A stretch of DNA of 36,431 nt, taken from Opitutales bacterium (GTDB taxonomy: Bacteria; Verrucomicrobiota; Verrucomicrobiia; Opitutales; Seribacteraceae). Position 1 is the first letter of the stretch; the number at the start of each line of letters is the position of its first letter. The position numbers and the translations under genes were made by a program. The notes beneath the pieces are model-generated. The model ran no database searches. It had not been told where the DNA came from and was given only the letters and a program-made list of their open reading frames with translations. Below, one piece after another: positions 24,702 through 32,856 of the stretch. The stretch covers positions 1 to 36,431 of the forward strand of contig JAOFTV010000021.1 of the NCBI GenBank assembly GCA_028045305.1, written 5' to 3'.

Positions 24702-26639
24702 ATGTCGCAATTGACTAAAAGAAAAGTGGTCAGCCTTCGTAGAGAATGGCGACATTTTGATAAGGAAGATTCTAATGCTATTGATTTCCTGGAACTTTGT
24801 GAACGTATGCTCGATGTGGGTGAGTTTTTGCTCGCTCATGATGTTGCCCGTGCCGGTTTACGAAGAAACAAAGGAAATAAAGACCTCTCCCAACGTTCAG
24901 CCTACGCCTTGACGAAGGCTGGCTCTCCCTCTCTTGCCGCTGCCATATTGGAGGAACTGGTTTCTTCTGGAGTTCGGGGAGTTGAAACCCTTAGCCTCCT
25001 CGCGAGTTGTTATAAAGATTTGTGCGAATCTTCGGTGGATCCTGATAAGAAACAAGAATATGCGGATTTGGCCATTGCGCGGTACGAACAAGGTTTTTTT
25101 CGTGACGATGCACCTGGTCAAAAGCAATCAGATGCAGATAACCTGTACTATCCCTGCATTAATGTGGCGTTCATGCACTTTGTCTGCACGAATTATAACA
25201 GTGCCCGTGAATATGCAGCCAAGGCTAGGGATCTTTGTCAGGAAGTTAAGGATTCGGGGAGGGTAAATTATTGGGTGCAGGCGACTATTGCTGAAGCCTA
25301 TTTGCTACTTGGAGAGATCCATCAGTCGGTCGCAGCTTACCAAGAAGCGGTTTTACTGGAAGACGCTCAACCTTCTCACATCGCGAGTACCCGTAAGCAG
25401 GCCCTTCAAATATGCTTGCTTTATGAAGATCGCTCGATTGGGGAGAAAATAAGCGCTGCTTTCCCCACTCTTGGGATTGTTGCTTGCTCTGGCCATTTGA
25501 TCGATAACCCAGGCAAGCGCCGGCGTTTTCCTGAGGAAGCTGAGAAGATTGTTAGATCAAAAATAGTCAAGCAACTGGAAGCGATCGATGCCACCTGTGG
25601 TTACAGTTCTGCTGGTTGTGGAACTGATATTATATTTTTGGAGGTTATGGCGGAAAGGGGTGGGGAAACGCATGTCTTTTTGCCCTTTGCCAAGGAGGAA
25701 TTTATCGAGACCAGCGTAAAGCGTGTTGGCTCTGATTGGGTGAGTCGTTTTGAAAGGGTTTTGGACCAGGCAACATCCGTACACTATGTTACCCGCGAAG
25801 GATATTATGGAGACGATACGCTCTTTTCTTTTTGTAACGATGTCATGCTGGGTTTTGCTGCCATGCGTGGTAGGGGCTTGAATGAAGATCCCAAACTACT
25901 ACTCTTTTGGGACGGCAACCCCGGGGAAGAGGGGGGTACCGGAGAGGTTGCTGAATCGTGGAGAAAAACCTTTAATGAACCAAATGTAATCTGGGCCAAC
26001 GAAGTATTGGAGGAACTCGACCAAGAAGACCCGGTTCCGATTCAGGTAAAACCGGCCGAACCTCAATTGAAGAAAAGTTTTGGTGATTCAGACACTGCCA
26101 TGCGTTCCGTCAAAACCATGCTCTTTGCAGATGTGGAAGGTTTTACCAACGTTCACGAAGATATGACCCCGAAATTCGTGGATGCATTTCATGGTAATAC
26201 CGCCCGTATGATTGATGAATTAAACTGCAAACCAGCCTTTGTGAACAGTTGGGGAGATTCTTTTTTTGCCGTATTTGACGATATCAATGATGCCCTTCGT
26301 CTTGCCATTTCCCTCCGCGATTTTTTTGCTCAGGGAAAATGGTCGGATTTAACATCAAGTGGAGGTATGGAGGTTAGGATTTCTCTACATGCCGGTCCAG
26401 TATATGAAGAATTTGATCCCTTGCTCAAGAAGCGTAACTTTTTTGGTCAGCATGTTAACCAGGCTGCCCGTATCGAGCCCATCGTTTTGCCGGGTTCGGT
26501 CTTTGTTTCCGAAACCGTGGCTGCTTTAATTTCCTACCGATATCAGGATTTTGATTTTGAATATGCCGGGAACTTGGAACTGGCCAAAGGATTTGGAGCT
26601 TATCCAGTTTATATTTTACAAAGAAAGGCGGGTAAGTGA
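24702..26639 (+). CDS. Class III nucleotidyl cyclase with TPR-like and SLOG-like N-terminal domains
   Basis: 645 aa, cytosolic (no membrane segments). Residues about 30-250 are helical repeats of TPR type (for example YWVQATIAEAYLLLGEIHQS and VAAYQEAVLLE). Residues about 257-412 form a Rossmann-like domain with ACSGHLIDNPGKRRRFP, YSSAGCGTDIIFLEVMAERG and VFLPFAKEEF; I read it as SLOG-like (nucleotide-ligand binding), by pattern only. Residues about 470-640 are a class III cyclase catalytic domain: metal-binding Asp477 (FADVEGFTN) and Asp519 (WGDSFFAVF), plus VNQAARIE with the transition-state Asn and Arg. The purine-specifying Lys and Asp (usually KTIGD and DYFG) are replaced (NSWGD and NFFG). 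The stop overlaps the GTG of the TIR-FGE gene (GTGA), so translation is coupled. It is probably a signalling or defence enzyme making a cyclic nucleotide. Confidence 0.85.
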   Translation: MSQLTKRKVVSLRREWRHFDKEDSNAIDFLELCERMLDVGEFLLAHDVARAGLRRNKGNKDLSQRSAYALTKAGSPSLAAAILEELVSSGVRGVETLSLLASCYKDLCESSVDPDKKQEYADLAIARYEQGFFRDDAPGQKQSDADNLYYPCINVAFMHFVCTNYNSAREYAAKARDLCQEVKDSGRVNYWVQATIAEAYLLLGEIHQSVAAYQEAVLLEDAQPSHIASTRKQALQICLLYEDRSIGEKISAAFPTLGIVACSGHLIDNPGKRRRFPEEAEKIVRSKIVKQLEAIDATCGYSSAGCGTDIIFLEVMAERGGETHVFLPFAKEEFIETSVKRVGSDWVSRFERVLDQATSVHYVTREGYYGDDTLFSFCNDVMLGFAAMRGRGLNEDPKLLLFWDGNPGEEGGTGEVAESWRKTFNEPNVIWANEVLEELDQEDPVPIQVKPAEPQLKKSFGDSDTAMRSVKTMLFADVEGFTNVHEDMTPKFVDAFHGNTARMIDELNCKPAFVNSWGDSFFAVFDDINDALRLAISLRDFFAQGKWSDLTSSGGMEVRISLHAGPVYEEFDPLLKKRNFFGQHVNQAARIEPIVLPGSVFVSETVAALISYRYQDFDFEYAGNLELAKGFGAYPVYILQRKAGK

Positions 26640-28075
26640 GCACAGCTATCAAGCATTCTGCCTCGGATGTACCCGCTCCTTTCGAAGCTTATTCCGGGGA
26701 AGGTCCTCATGTATTTGTAAGTTACGCCCATGCCGACAAGCTCGTGGTTTTCGATGCCATGCGCCAGCTCTATGATAAAGGGGCAAATATTTGGTACGAC
26801 GAAGGCATTCAACCGGCTGGCGAATGGGTGGAGGAAATTGCCAGTGCTATTAAAAACTCCGTTCTTTTTCTGGTTTTCATTTCTCCCCGATCCGTTGATT
26901 CACGATATGTGCGAAGTGAGGTAGGGTTTGCCCTATCGGAAAACAAGGAAATCCTCACCGTACTGGTCGAGGAAACTGAGTTGCCCGCCGGGTTAGCTCT
27001 TTGCCTGCAACAATATCAATCCATTTCTCTGAACGAAGATGGCTGGAAGGATAAGGCCCTCAAGGCCGTATTCCAAAGGATGGAAGAATCCGGTGCGGAA
27101 AAACCCACCGGGCAAAGAGATCGTGGCGAGGATGAAGTGGACCACGGCGAGATCCTTTGGCGTGCCTGGGATAATGCCCGCACCCAACAAATCAAGCGTT
27201 TGAACGCCCGTTTGGACGAGCCACTACCTGTCCCTGCAAAGGTGGTTGAAACATCCGAGGAAGTATTAGAACCCTCTCCATCGGGTATACCTATACCCGA
27301 AGATGCTCCCCGGCACCCAGTTGCCGTAAAAGTGGAAGTGGCTCCTGCGGTTCCCGAACCCGAGGAGGAAGTCAGGGAAGAACATACCGACAATAATCTG
27401 GGTCGTATGTCATGGATTCCCAGCGGAGAGATCACCATCAAGGTTCCCTATTCAGATGAAATTAAAGTGGTCTTGGTAAAGCATGGATATTGGATGTCTC
27501 AATTGTTGGTCACCCAGGAAGTCTATGAATCCATCATGGGTAACAACCCGAGTTTCTTTGATGGAATGGGGAGCGGTCATGAATTAAACTTGCCCGTAAA
27601 CAATATCACATGGTTGGAAGCGGTTTCTTTTTGTAAAGCCCTGACCATTCTTGCCCAGCAGCATGGAAGTTTGCCGGAAAAATACGAATTTCGTCTACCC
27701 ACAGAAGTCGAGTGGGAGTATGCATGCCGGGCTGGTACAACCACCGATTACTATTTTGGAGATGATCCCCATGAATTGCAGGAACATGCATGGTATCGTG
27801 GAAACAGTACGAAACGCATCCATCCAGTGGGTGGAAAAATGCCCAATCCATGGGGACTTTTAGACATGTATGGAAATGTTCGGGAATGGGTGGGTAACTC
27901 TTTTGTTAATACACTTCTTAATGATTCGGAACAGGATGAATTCCGAATAAGTCGGGGCGGTGCTTACATGAAGCCGGCTGTTGAGTGCCGATCTGCATCG
28001 CGCTCTACAAATTCTTTGAACCACCGGTTTCGTAACCTGGGATTTCGCCCCGTTCTTGCCCGGGTGTTACGCTAG
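26636..28075 (+). CDS. TIR domain protein with C-terminal FGE (SUMF1/sulfatase-modifying factor)-like domain
   Basis: 479 aa from a GTG that overlaps the cyclase stop codon. The TIR domain (about 24-150) begins HVFVSYAHAD, has IWYDEGIQPAGEW and FISPRSVDSRYVRSEVGFAL; Glu95 in RSEVGF is where the NAD-cleaving Glu lies in enzymatic TIR domains. A Pro/Glu-rich linker (about 165-255) leads to an FGE-like domain (about 258-475): QLLVTQEVYESIMGNNPSFF, NNITWLEAVSFCKAL, FRLPTEVEWEYACRAGT, GLLDMYGNVREWV and RISRGGAY followed by CRSASR. Real formylglycine-generating enzymes use a Cys pair; only Cys451 of it is seen, so catalysis is doubtful and the domain may serve as a binding module (C-type-lectin fold). 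Likely the effector partner of the cyclase; there is no cyclic-nucleotide-binding domain. Confidence 0.9.
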   Translation: MSTAIKHSASDVPAPFEAYSGEGPHVFVSYAHADKLVVFDAMRQLYDKGANIWYDEGIQPAGEWVEEIASAIKNSVLFLVFISPRSVDSRYVRSEVGFALSENKEILTVLVEETELPAGLALCLQQYQSISLNEDGWKDKALKAVFQRMEESGAEKPTGQRDRGEDEVDHGEILWRAWDNARTQQIKRLNARLDEPLPVPAKVVETSEEVLEPSPSGIPIPEDAPRHPVAVKVEVAPAVPEPEEEVREEHTDNNLGRMSWIPSGEITIKVPYSDEIKVVLVKHGYWMSQLLVTQEVYESIMGNNPSFFDGMGSGHELNLPVNNITWLEAVSFCKALTILAQQHGSLPEKYEFRLPTEVEWEYACRAGTTTDYYFGDDPHELQEHAWYRGNSTKRIHPVGGKMPNPWGLLDMYGNVREWVGNSFVNTLLNDSEQDEFRISRGGAYMKPAVECRSASRSTNSLNHRFRNLGFRPVLARVLR

Positions 28076-28151
28076 TAAACTTTGTTGATTTAGACGGCGT
28101 GAATTTCCGTTGTCTTTACTTCGTTAGTCAGGCATTTTTTTACCTTTTGCC

Positions 28152-29627
28152 ATGACCGAAAAGAACAATCCATCACCCCCCTTAGACGGCAGTGACCAAG
28201 TGGCTGTACGTCAATCCAAGCTAGAAGGCTTGCGCGAATCTGGTAACGATCCCTTCCATGCAAACTGGGAACAGACCCATGCATCCCGCCAAGCAATTGG
28301 TCTTTTGGGGGAAGAAGAGGAACTCGGACCCGAGGTTTCCGTAGCTGGAAGAATTGTCGCCTTTCGCCTCATGGGTAAGGCGGCCTTTTTAAAGTTACTC
28401 GACCGAGAGGGCAGAATACAGGCATATGTTCGTCGGGATGAAATCGGGGAGGATGAGTATGCCGCTTTCAAAAAATTGGACTTGGGAGATTTTATTGGCG
28501 TGCGTGGCCCGCTCTTTCGTACCAAAACAGGAGAGGTCACCGTTCGGGCAAAGGAATACCGCTTGGTTTCCAAAGCCCTTCGTCCATTGCCGGAAAAATG
28601 GCATGGCCTGAGTGATAACGATCAAATATACCGCCAACGCTATCTAGATCTCGTGGTCAATGATGAGTCCCGCGAGCGTTTTCAGGCACGCAGCCGAATC
28701 ATTCGGGAAATTCGTGAATTTATGTGGTCCCGAGATTTTATGGAGGTGGAAACTCCCATGCTTCAGTCAGTTTCCGGGGGTGCTGCTGCCCGTCCGTTCC
28801 GTACTCATTTCAATGCCCTTGATTGCGACTTTAACCTACGCATTGCCTTGGAGCTTCATCTCAAAAGAATGCTGGTTGGCGGGTTTGATCGTGTTTTTGA
28901 GGTGGGCCGGGTTTTTCGAAATGAGGGGCTTTCCCGCCGGCATAACCCAGAGTTTACCATGCTTGAGGCCTATCAGGCTTATTCGGATTACCGTGGGATG
29001 ATGGAACTCACACGCTCTCTTATTCAACAGGTCGCCGAGCGCGCCCTGGGTGCCTTGCAGATGGAACGTGCAGATGGTGAGGTTATCGATCTTTCTGGTG
29101 AATGGCGCGAAGCAAAATATAAGGATTTAATTATTGATGCAGTCGGTCGGGAGGATTGGTTTGAACTTCCCAAGTCGGAAAAACTTCACAAAACCAAAGA
29201 TCTTGGAATTGAAGTCGATCCAGCACTTGAAGATTTTGAGGTGACCAACGATGTGTTTGAAAAAATAATCGAGCATACCCTCGTCCAACCAACCTTTGTC
29301 ACGCACATTCCCAAAGAACTCTGCCCGCTTGCTAAAATTACTCAGTCCGATCCCTCCACGATCGATGTGTTTGAACTTTGTATCAATGGGCAGGAGATTG
29401 CTCCTGCCTACTCTGAACAGAATGATCCTGCGGTACAGAGAGAGGCTTTTCTTAAGCAAGTGGGGGAGGAAACCCAGGAACTTGATGATGACTTCCTGCT
29501 TGCCCTTGAGCACGGGATGCCCCCCGCCGGAGGTATGGGTATGGGGATCGACCGTTTGGTCATTTTCTTGACCAAGGCGGCCAATATTCGGGATACCATT
29601 CTCTTTCCCACCCTCCGCCCGCTTTGA
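28152..29627 (+). CDS. lysS: Lysyl-tRNA synthetase, class II
   Basis: 491 aa, complete. It charges tRNA-Lys. The N-terminal anticodon-binding OB-fold (about 60-150) includes VAGRIVAFRLMGKAAFLKL. The class II catalytic core has motif 1 near FMEVETPMLQSVSGGAAARP, motif 2 FEVGRVFRNEGLSRRHNPEF and motif 3 GMGMGIDRLVIFL close to the C-terminus. Length and motif order are normal for bacterial LysS. ATG 28152; an N-terminal tail of about 20 residues precedes the first helix. It follows the TIR-FGE gene by 76 bases and is a standard housekeeping gene, so it marks the right boundary of the cyclase/TIR module. Confidence 0.97.
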   Translation: MTEKNNPSPPLDGSDQVAVRQSKLEGLRESGNDPFHANWEQTHASRQAIGLLGEEEELGPEVSVAGRIVAFRLMGKAAFLKLLDREGRIQAYVRRDEIGEDEYAAFKKLDLGDFIGVRGPLFRTKTGEVTVRAKEYRLVSKALRPLPEKWHGLSDNDQIYRQRYLDLVVNDESRERFQARSRIIREIREFMWSRDFMEVETPMLQSVSGGAAARPFRTHFNALDCDFNLRIALELHLKRMLVGGFDRVFEVGRVFRNEGLSRRHNPEFTMLEAYQAYSDYRGMMELTRSLIQQVAERALGALQMERADGEVIDLSGEWREAKYKDLIIDAVGREDWFELPKSEKLHKTKDLGIEVDPALEDFEVTNDVFEKIIEHTLVQPTFVTHIPKELCPLAKITQSDPSTIDVFELCINGQEIAPAYSEQNDPAVQREAFLKQVGEETQELDDDFLLALEHGMPPAGGMGMGIDRLVIFLTKAANIRDTILFPTLRPL

Positions 29628-29642
29628 TACTTTGCCGTTTTA

Positions 29643-29681
29643 GGAACCCTTCCCGGGGATAATGAGATGAGGAAGGGTTTC
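29643..29681 (+). promoter_or_regulatory. Stem-loop holding the start codon of the next gene in its loop
   Basis: An 11-bp stem (29643-29653 with 29671-29681, one G-T wobble) closes a 17-base loop, 29654-29670, that contains a GGGG run and the ATG at 29667 of the following gene. It starts 15 bases after the lysS stop. It could be a lysS terminator, but there is no T-tract after it; it could equally control translation of the next gene. Confidence 0.5.
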
Positions 29682-30137
29682 GCAGAGGGTTCCATTATCG
29701 TAAAAGCCATTTGGTGGAGGCAGGCATGCTTTACCTTGTTTCTCTTTGTTGTTTCCATTTTCTTCGCCTTCGTTGGGTATTTCGGACCAATTTTTAGTTG
29801 GTCTGGCACCATAATTATGGCATTGATCGCATCCCTCAGTCTATTTGATCAAATATTTGAGTGGTCCCGTTTACGAATTGACCACCAAGGCTTCCACCTC
29901 CGTGGATGGTTCAAGAATAAATCTTTTGCTCATCATGAAGTTGTGGAATTTAAACTGGTTGAATTTACCGGAAAAAAATTATTGGCGGTCTGTTTGAAAG
30001 AGGACGCCTTAAAAAAACGCCAACTTCCCAAGCAACCTGTACCTTTCCCCTGTGCTTTTGGACGCCCTGCAGAAGATGTACTGAAAATACTCCGGTCTGC
30101 GATCGATCGTACGCCCCGCCCGCGAGCAGATTCCTGA
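29667..30137 (+). CDS. Small membrane protein with PH-like cytosolic part
   Basis: 156 aa. Two hydrophobic segments (about 19-40 and 44-62) are followed by a soluble part that begins WSRLRIDHQGFHLRGWFKNKSFAHHEVVEF. That layout, two membrane helices then a beta-rich region with an R..D..G motif, is like bacterial PH-domain (bPH/STM3941-type) membrane proteins. Function is unknown. The start ATG 29667 lies inside the loop of a strong stem-loop just after lysS. The C-terminus is basic and Pro/Arg-rich. Confidence 0.6.
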   Translation: MRKGFAEGSIIVKAIWWRQACFTLFLFVVSIFFAFVGYFGPIFSWSGTIIMALIASLSLFDQIFEWSRLRIDHQGFHLRGWFKNKSFAHHEVVEFKLVEFTGKKLLAVCLKEDALKKRQLPKQPVPFPCAFGRPAEDVLKILRSAIDRTPRPRADS

Positions 30138-30192
30138 ACCTGTTGGCAAGGTTGCAGGGATTGACGTTTCAAACTGTTTTCCTTCATAAAGA

Positions 30193-30615
30193 ATGTCCAT
30201 GCGATTGTATATTTTTTATACCTTCCTCTTTTGCGGATCTCTTTTTTATACTGGGTGTAGTTCTATTCCTTCGGGAAATCTTTTCCGGGAAGATCGATAC
30301 AAAGATATGCGTGCATACGAACAGGATGTGGGGTCCCGCATCGAACAGTACCTTGAGGTTGCGAGGCAGGAGTTAATCGAAAATTTCGAACGGAAAGAAT
30401 ATTTGATGATTCGTGAGGATCAACCTCCTCCAGTGATTCATCCACGCAAGGATACTACACTTCGAGAATTAATCTTTTCCGCCCACAAGAATCAAAAAAT
30501 TAGTGATGAACAGCGCCTAGAATATATAGAAAATTGTGATGACCTGTACGCCCTTTGGGAAAAGCATTGGCGGATTGCCCGCAAAAAAGCTAACCGTATG
30601 GGCTTTCCCCGCTAA
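30193..30615 (+). CDS. Small lipoprotein, hypothetical
   Basis: 140 aa. A signal sequence with lipobox ends at Cys22 (LFYTGCSS), so the mature protein should be lipid-anchored. The rest is charged and probably helical (RIEQYLEVARQELIENFERKEYL), with a Pro-rich PPPVIHP near residue 80 and a Lys/Arg-rich end. No family is recognised. An in-frame ATG at 30199 is an alternative start two codons in. It is 55 bases after the PH-like gene and converges on ccsA. Confidence 0.65.
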   Translation: MSMRLYIFYTFLFCGSLFYTGCSSIPSGNLFREDRYKDMRAYEQDVGSRIEQYLEVARQELIENFERKEYLMIREDQPPPVIHPRKDTTLRELIFSAHKNQKISDEQRLEYIENCDDLYALWEKHWRIARKKANRMGFPR

Positions 30616-30642
30616 ACTTTTTCCCTAAAAGACTCGCTTTAT

Positions 30643-32856
30643 TTAAGCAGGCTTGGAAGATTTTTTAAATAACAACGAGAAAAAAGCGGGTAGGTAAGCA
30701 AGTCCAATAATCGCAACCTGCGAACCGATAAAGGCCATCAAGGGTACGAATGCTTTGTCCATAAATCCATAGGAGTGTAAACCTACACCCAACATATTGG
30801 TCCCAAAATAAGACCATGCGGTTACCACATTTCCAAAAATCGCCAGAGCAGAAAGTCCACGAACCTTGGCAATGCCCGCCCACCTGGCATGTAGAATGAT
30901 TGCATTCCAAATCACAATTAATAAAGCTCCATTTTCTTTGGCATCCCAGCCCCAGAATCTTCCCCAGGATTGATCCGCCCAGATTCCTCCAAGCACGGTA
31001 CCCACCAGGCTAAAAAATAGGGAGAAACAGGTGATCCCAAAAATCATCGACACTAGGGTGCGGTCTAAATCCTTACCCTTTTTCTTTGATCGGGTAAGCT
31101 TTCTGAAAAGCATGGAAAATACATAGGCAATTCCCAGGAATCCAGCGAGAAAAGTGGTGGAATATCCAATGGTTATAGTAACCACATGCGTGGCGAGCCA
31201 GAAGTTGGAATCGAGTACTGCCCTCATCATTTCCATGGTGTCCCCGGATGGATTGAGCGAAGAATCGATGCTTAGGTTATGTGCGACCACCAATCCACCA
31301 AATCCAATCAACGATCCCATGGCCGATGCAATTCCAAGCCTTAAGAATTTCTCGGTCAAAAAACATAACACCACCGCTCCCCAACTGATAAATAAGGCAG
31401 ATGAATAGAGGTTAGTCACCGGCGGTCTCCCCTCGATATACATTCTGCCTGCCAGGCCAAAGGTATGGGCAATTAAGACCAAGCCAGTAAGCAGGTATGC
31501 ACAGTTTAATAAGGTCCTGGCAGCACCGCTTTGCCCATCTCCAGGCTTTAAGTAAACCGAGATCAACCAGGATGCACAGGCGATCAGAAAAATCCATAAA
31601 TACCCAATTGAACTACGGTAAAACGGTTCATATCCATTATAGGTCTTTTCAAATGCAATCGTGGAAATTTCTGCTCCTGCTCTTTGGTTTATTTCCTCAC
31701 GGATATTTTGGACCGTCTCATTGAAAGTCTGGGCATCGCCAGCCCGGTACGCACTTTCCAACTGCTCATAGTTTTCGATAATTGGATCAACTCCCTTTCT
31801 TAATTTGATCGCCTCTGCATACTGGGCGGCAAACAGGGCAGTCGGGTCCATCTTCAGGTTCTGCCTGATGCTTTTAATTTGATTAGGTAATTCCTCGTCT
31901 GGACTCGCCACCAGTGCCTGTACAGTGGAAATAAAGCGGGCGGGTTCAATCTTTGCTTTTTCCTTGGAGTCCAAAGGCTCTGTGCCCACCAGGGATTCTC
32001 CAATTTTGCGCCATTTTCCTCCGCTCTCTCCCATTTCTGGGGGCAGGGGGAAGAACTCGGCGTATAAATTATAACGGGCATAATAATCGATAAAATACAT
32101 TAAAGGGCCCATTGCCTCGTTGTTTCCCATTCGTACCTTTTCTGGATTGTTTGCCAGATCAGATGTCAGGTTACGAAAGCGCTGATACTCATCACTGCGC
32201 GCGCCATCTGTCTCGGAGTTGTAAAAGAGGGGAGATAGGCGGCTATGGTCATGCACCGCGGAGGACGGGGCATGTGGGGGTGGAGTCAGGGTGGTTTTTA
32301 AATTCCGGTAGAGTACGAGTCCGTGGTAGAGTTCGATGATATTTTGGTGGAAATAATTTCGATTTTCCCTTTCCAGTCTGCCAGCTTCCTGGGCACTCTT
32401 TTCAATTTCCTCCACAAAGGGTTCGAGATCGAGGTAGGAGAAGTACTTCCCATCTTTTGCCAGTTTTTTTCCAATTAATCCAAGTACCTGGTCATGATCG
32501 ATCAGGAAAGTCTTCAAGGAATCTGCCCGTTCCGGAGCAAATAATAAATCGGCTAACCATTTGACCGCCGGAACATCTGAACCATTGCTATCGATTGCAG
32601 TTCGTTTATTGCGTAAAACAAGCAAGGTATTACGGGCCACACTGTCGATTGGTTTTACCCGGCCTCCCCGCAACACCGGAATCCGTGAAAATGCATCGAG
32701 GTTTATTGATTCATCAGTACCAACTGGTTCACCTTTGAAAAAATCAAAAAATGAAGAACTGGTATATTTATTTGGAAAGAATACAAAATACAGCCCACAA
32801 ATAACAAGCAACCAGCTTAGGATGCGTAAACGGTTGGATTTTTTCTTTTTATTCAT
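30643..32856 (-). CDS. ccsA: System II cytochrome c assembly protein CcsA/ResC with long N-terminal extension
   Basis: 737 aa. The C-terminal part (about 415-730) is a CcsA/ResC/CcmF-type multi-helix haem handling protein with the tryptophan-rich WWD motif (GGIWADQSWGRFWGWDAKEN, near residue 624) and conserved His residues in VVAHNLS, ATHVVTITIGYS and GLHSYGF. With ResB it moves haem out of the membrane and attaches it to apocytochrome c. Before the core lies one membrane anchor (about 11-26) and some 380 residues of mostly extracytoplasmic sequence containing RIPVLRGGRVKPIDSVARNT, an extension I associate with Bacteroidetes/Verrucomicrobia-type CcsA. The start codon overlaps the resB stop (ATGA), so the two are translationally coupled. 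Confidence 0.9.
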   Translation of the reverse strand: MNKKKKSNRLRILSWLLVICGLYFVFFPNKYTSSSFFDFFKGEPVGTDESINLDAFSRIPVLRGGRVKPIDSVARNTLLVLRNKRTAIDSNGSDVPAVKWLADLLFAPERADSLKTFLIDHDQVLGLIGKKLAKDGKYFSYLDLEPFVEEIEKSAQEAGRLERENRNYFHQNIIELYHGLVLYRNLKTTLTPPPHAPSSAVHDHSRLSPLFYNSETDGARSDEYQRFRNLTSDLANNPEKVRMGNNEAMGPLMYFIDYYARYNLYAEFFPLPPEMGESGGKWRKIGESLVGTEPLDSKEKAKIEPARFISTVQALVASPDEELPNQIKSIRQNLKMDPTALFAAQYAEAIKLRKGVDPIIENYEQLESAYRAGDAQTFNETVQNIREEINQRAGAEISTIAFEKTYNGYEPFYRSSIGYLWIFLIACASWLISVYLKPGDGQSGAARTLLNCAYLLTGLVLIAHTFGLAGRMYIEGRPPVTNLYSSALFISWGAVVLCFLTEKFLRLGIASAMGSLIGFGGLVVAHNLSIDSSLNPSGDTMEMMRAVLDSNFWLATHVVTITIGYSTTFLAGFLGIAYVFSMLFRKLTRSKKKGKDLDRTLVSMIFGITCFSLFFSLVGTVLGGIWADQSWGRFWGWDAKENGALLIVIWNAIILHARWAGIAKVRGLSALAIFGNVVTAWSYFGTNMLGVGLHSYGFMDKAFVPLMAFIGSQVAIIGLAYLPAFFSLLFKKSSKPA

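Noticed and set aside
27400-28075. Possibility that the FGE domain is the variable protein of a diversity-generating retroelement
   Set aside because: FGE/C-type-lectin domains can be such targets, but no reverse transcriptase or template repeat is seen in the window.
27000-28075. Calling the FGE domain an active sulfatase-modifying factor
   Set aside because: Only one of the two catalytic cysteines is visible and no sulfatase is encoded nearby.
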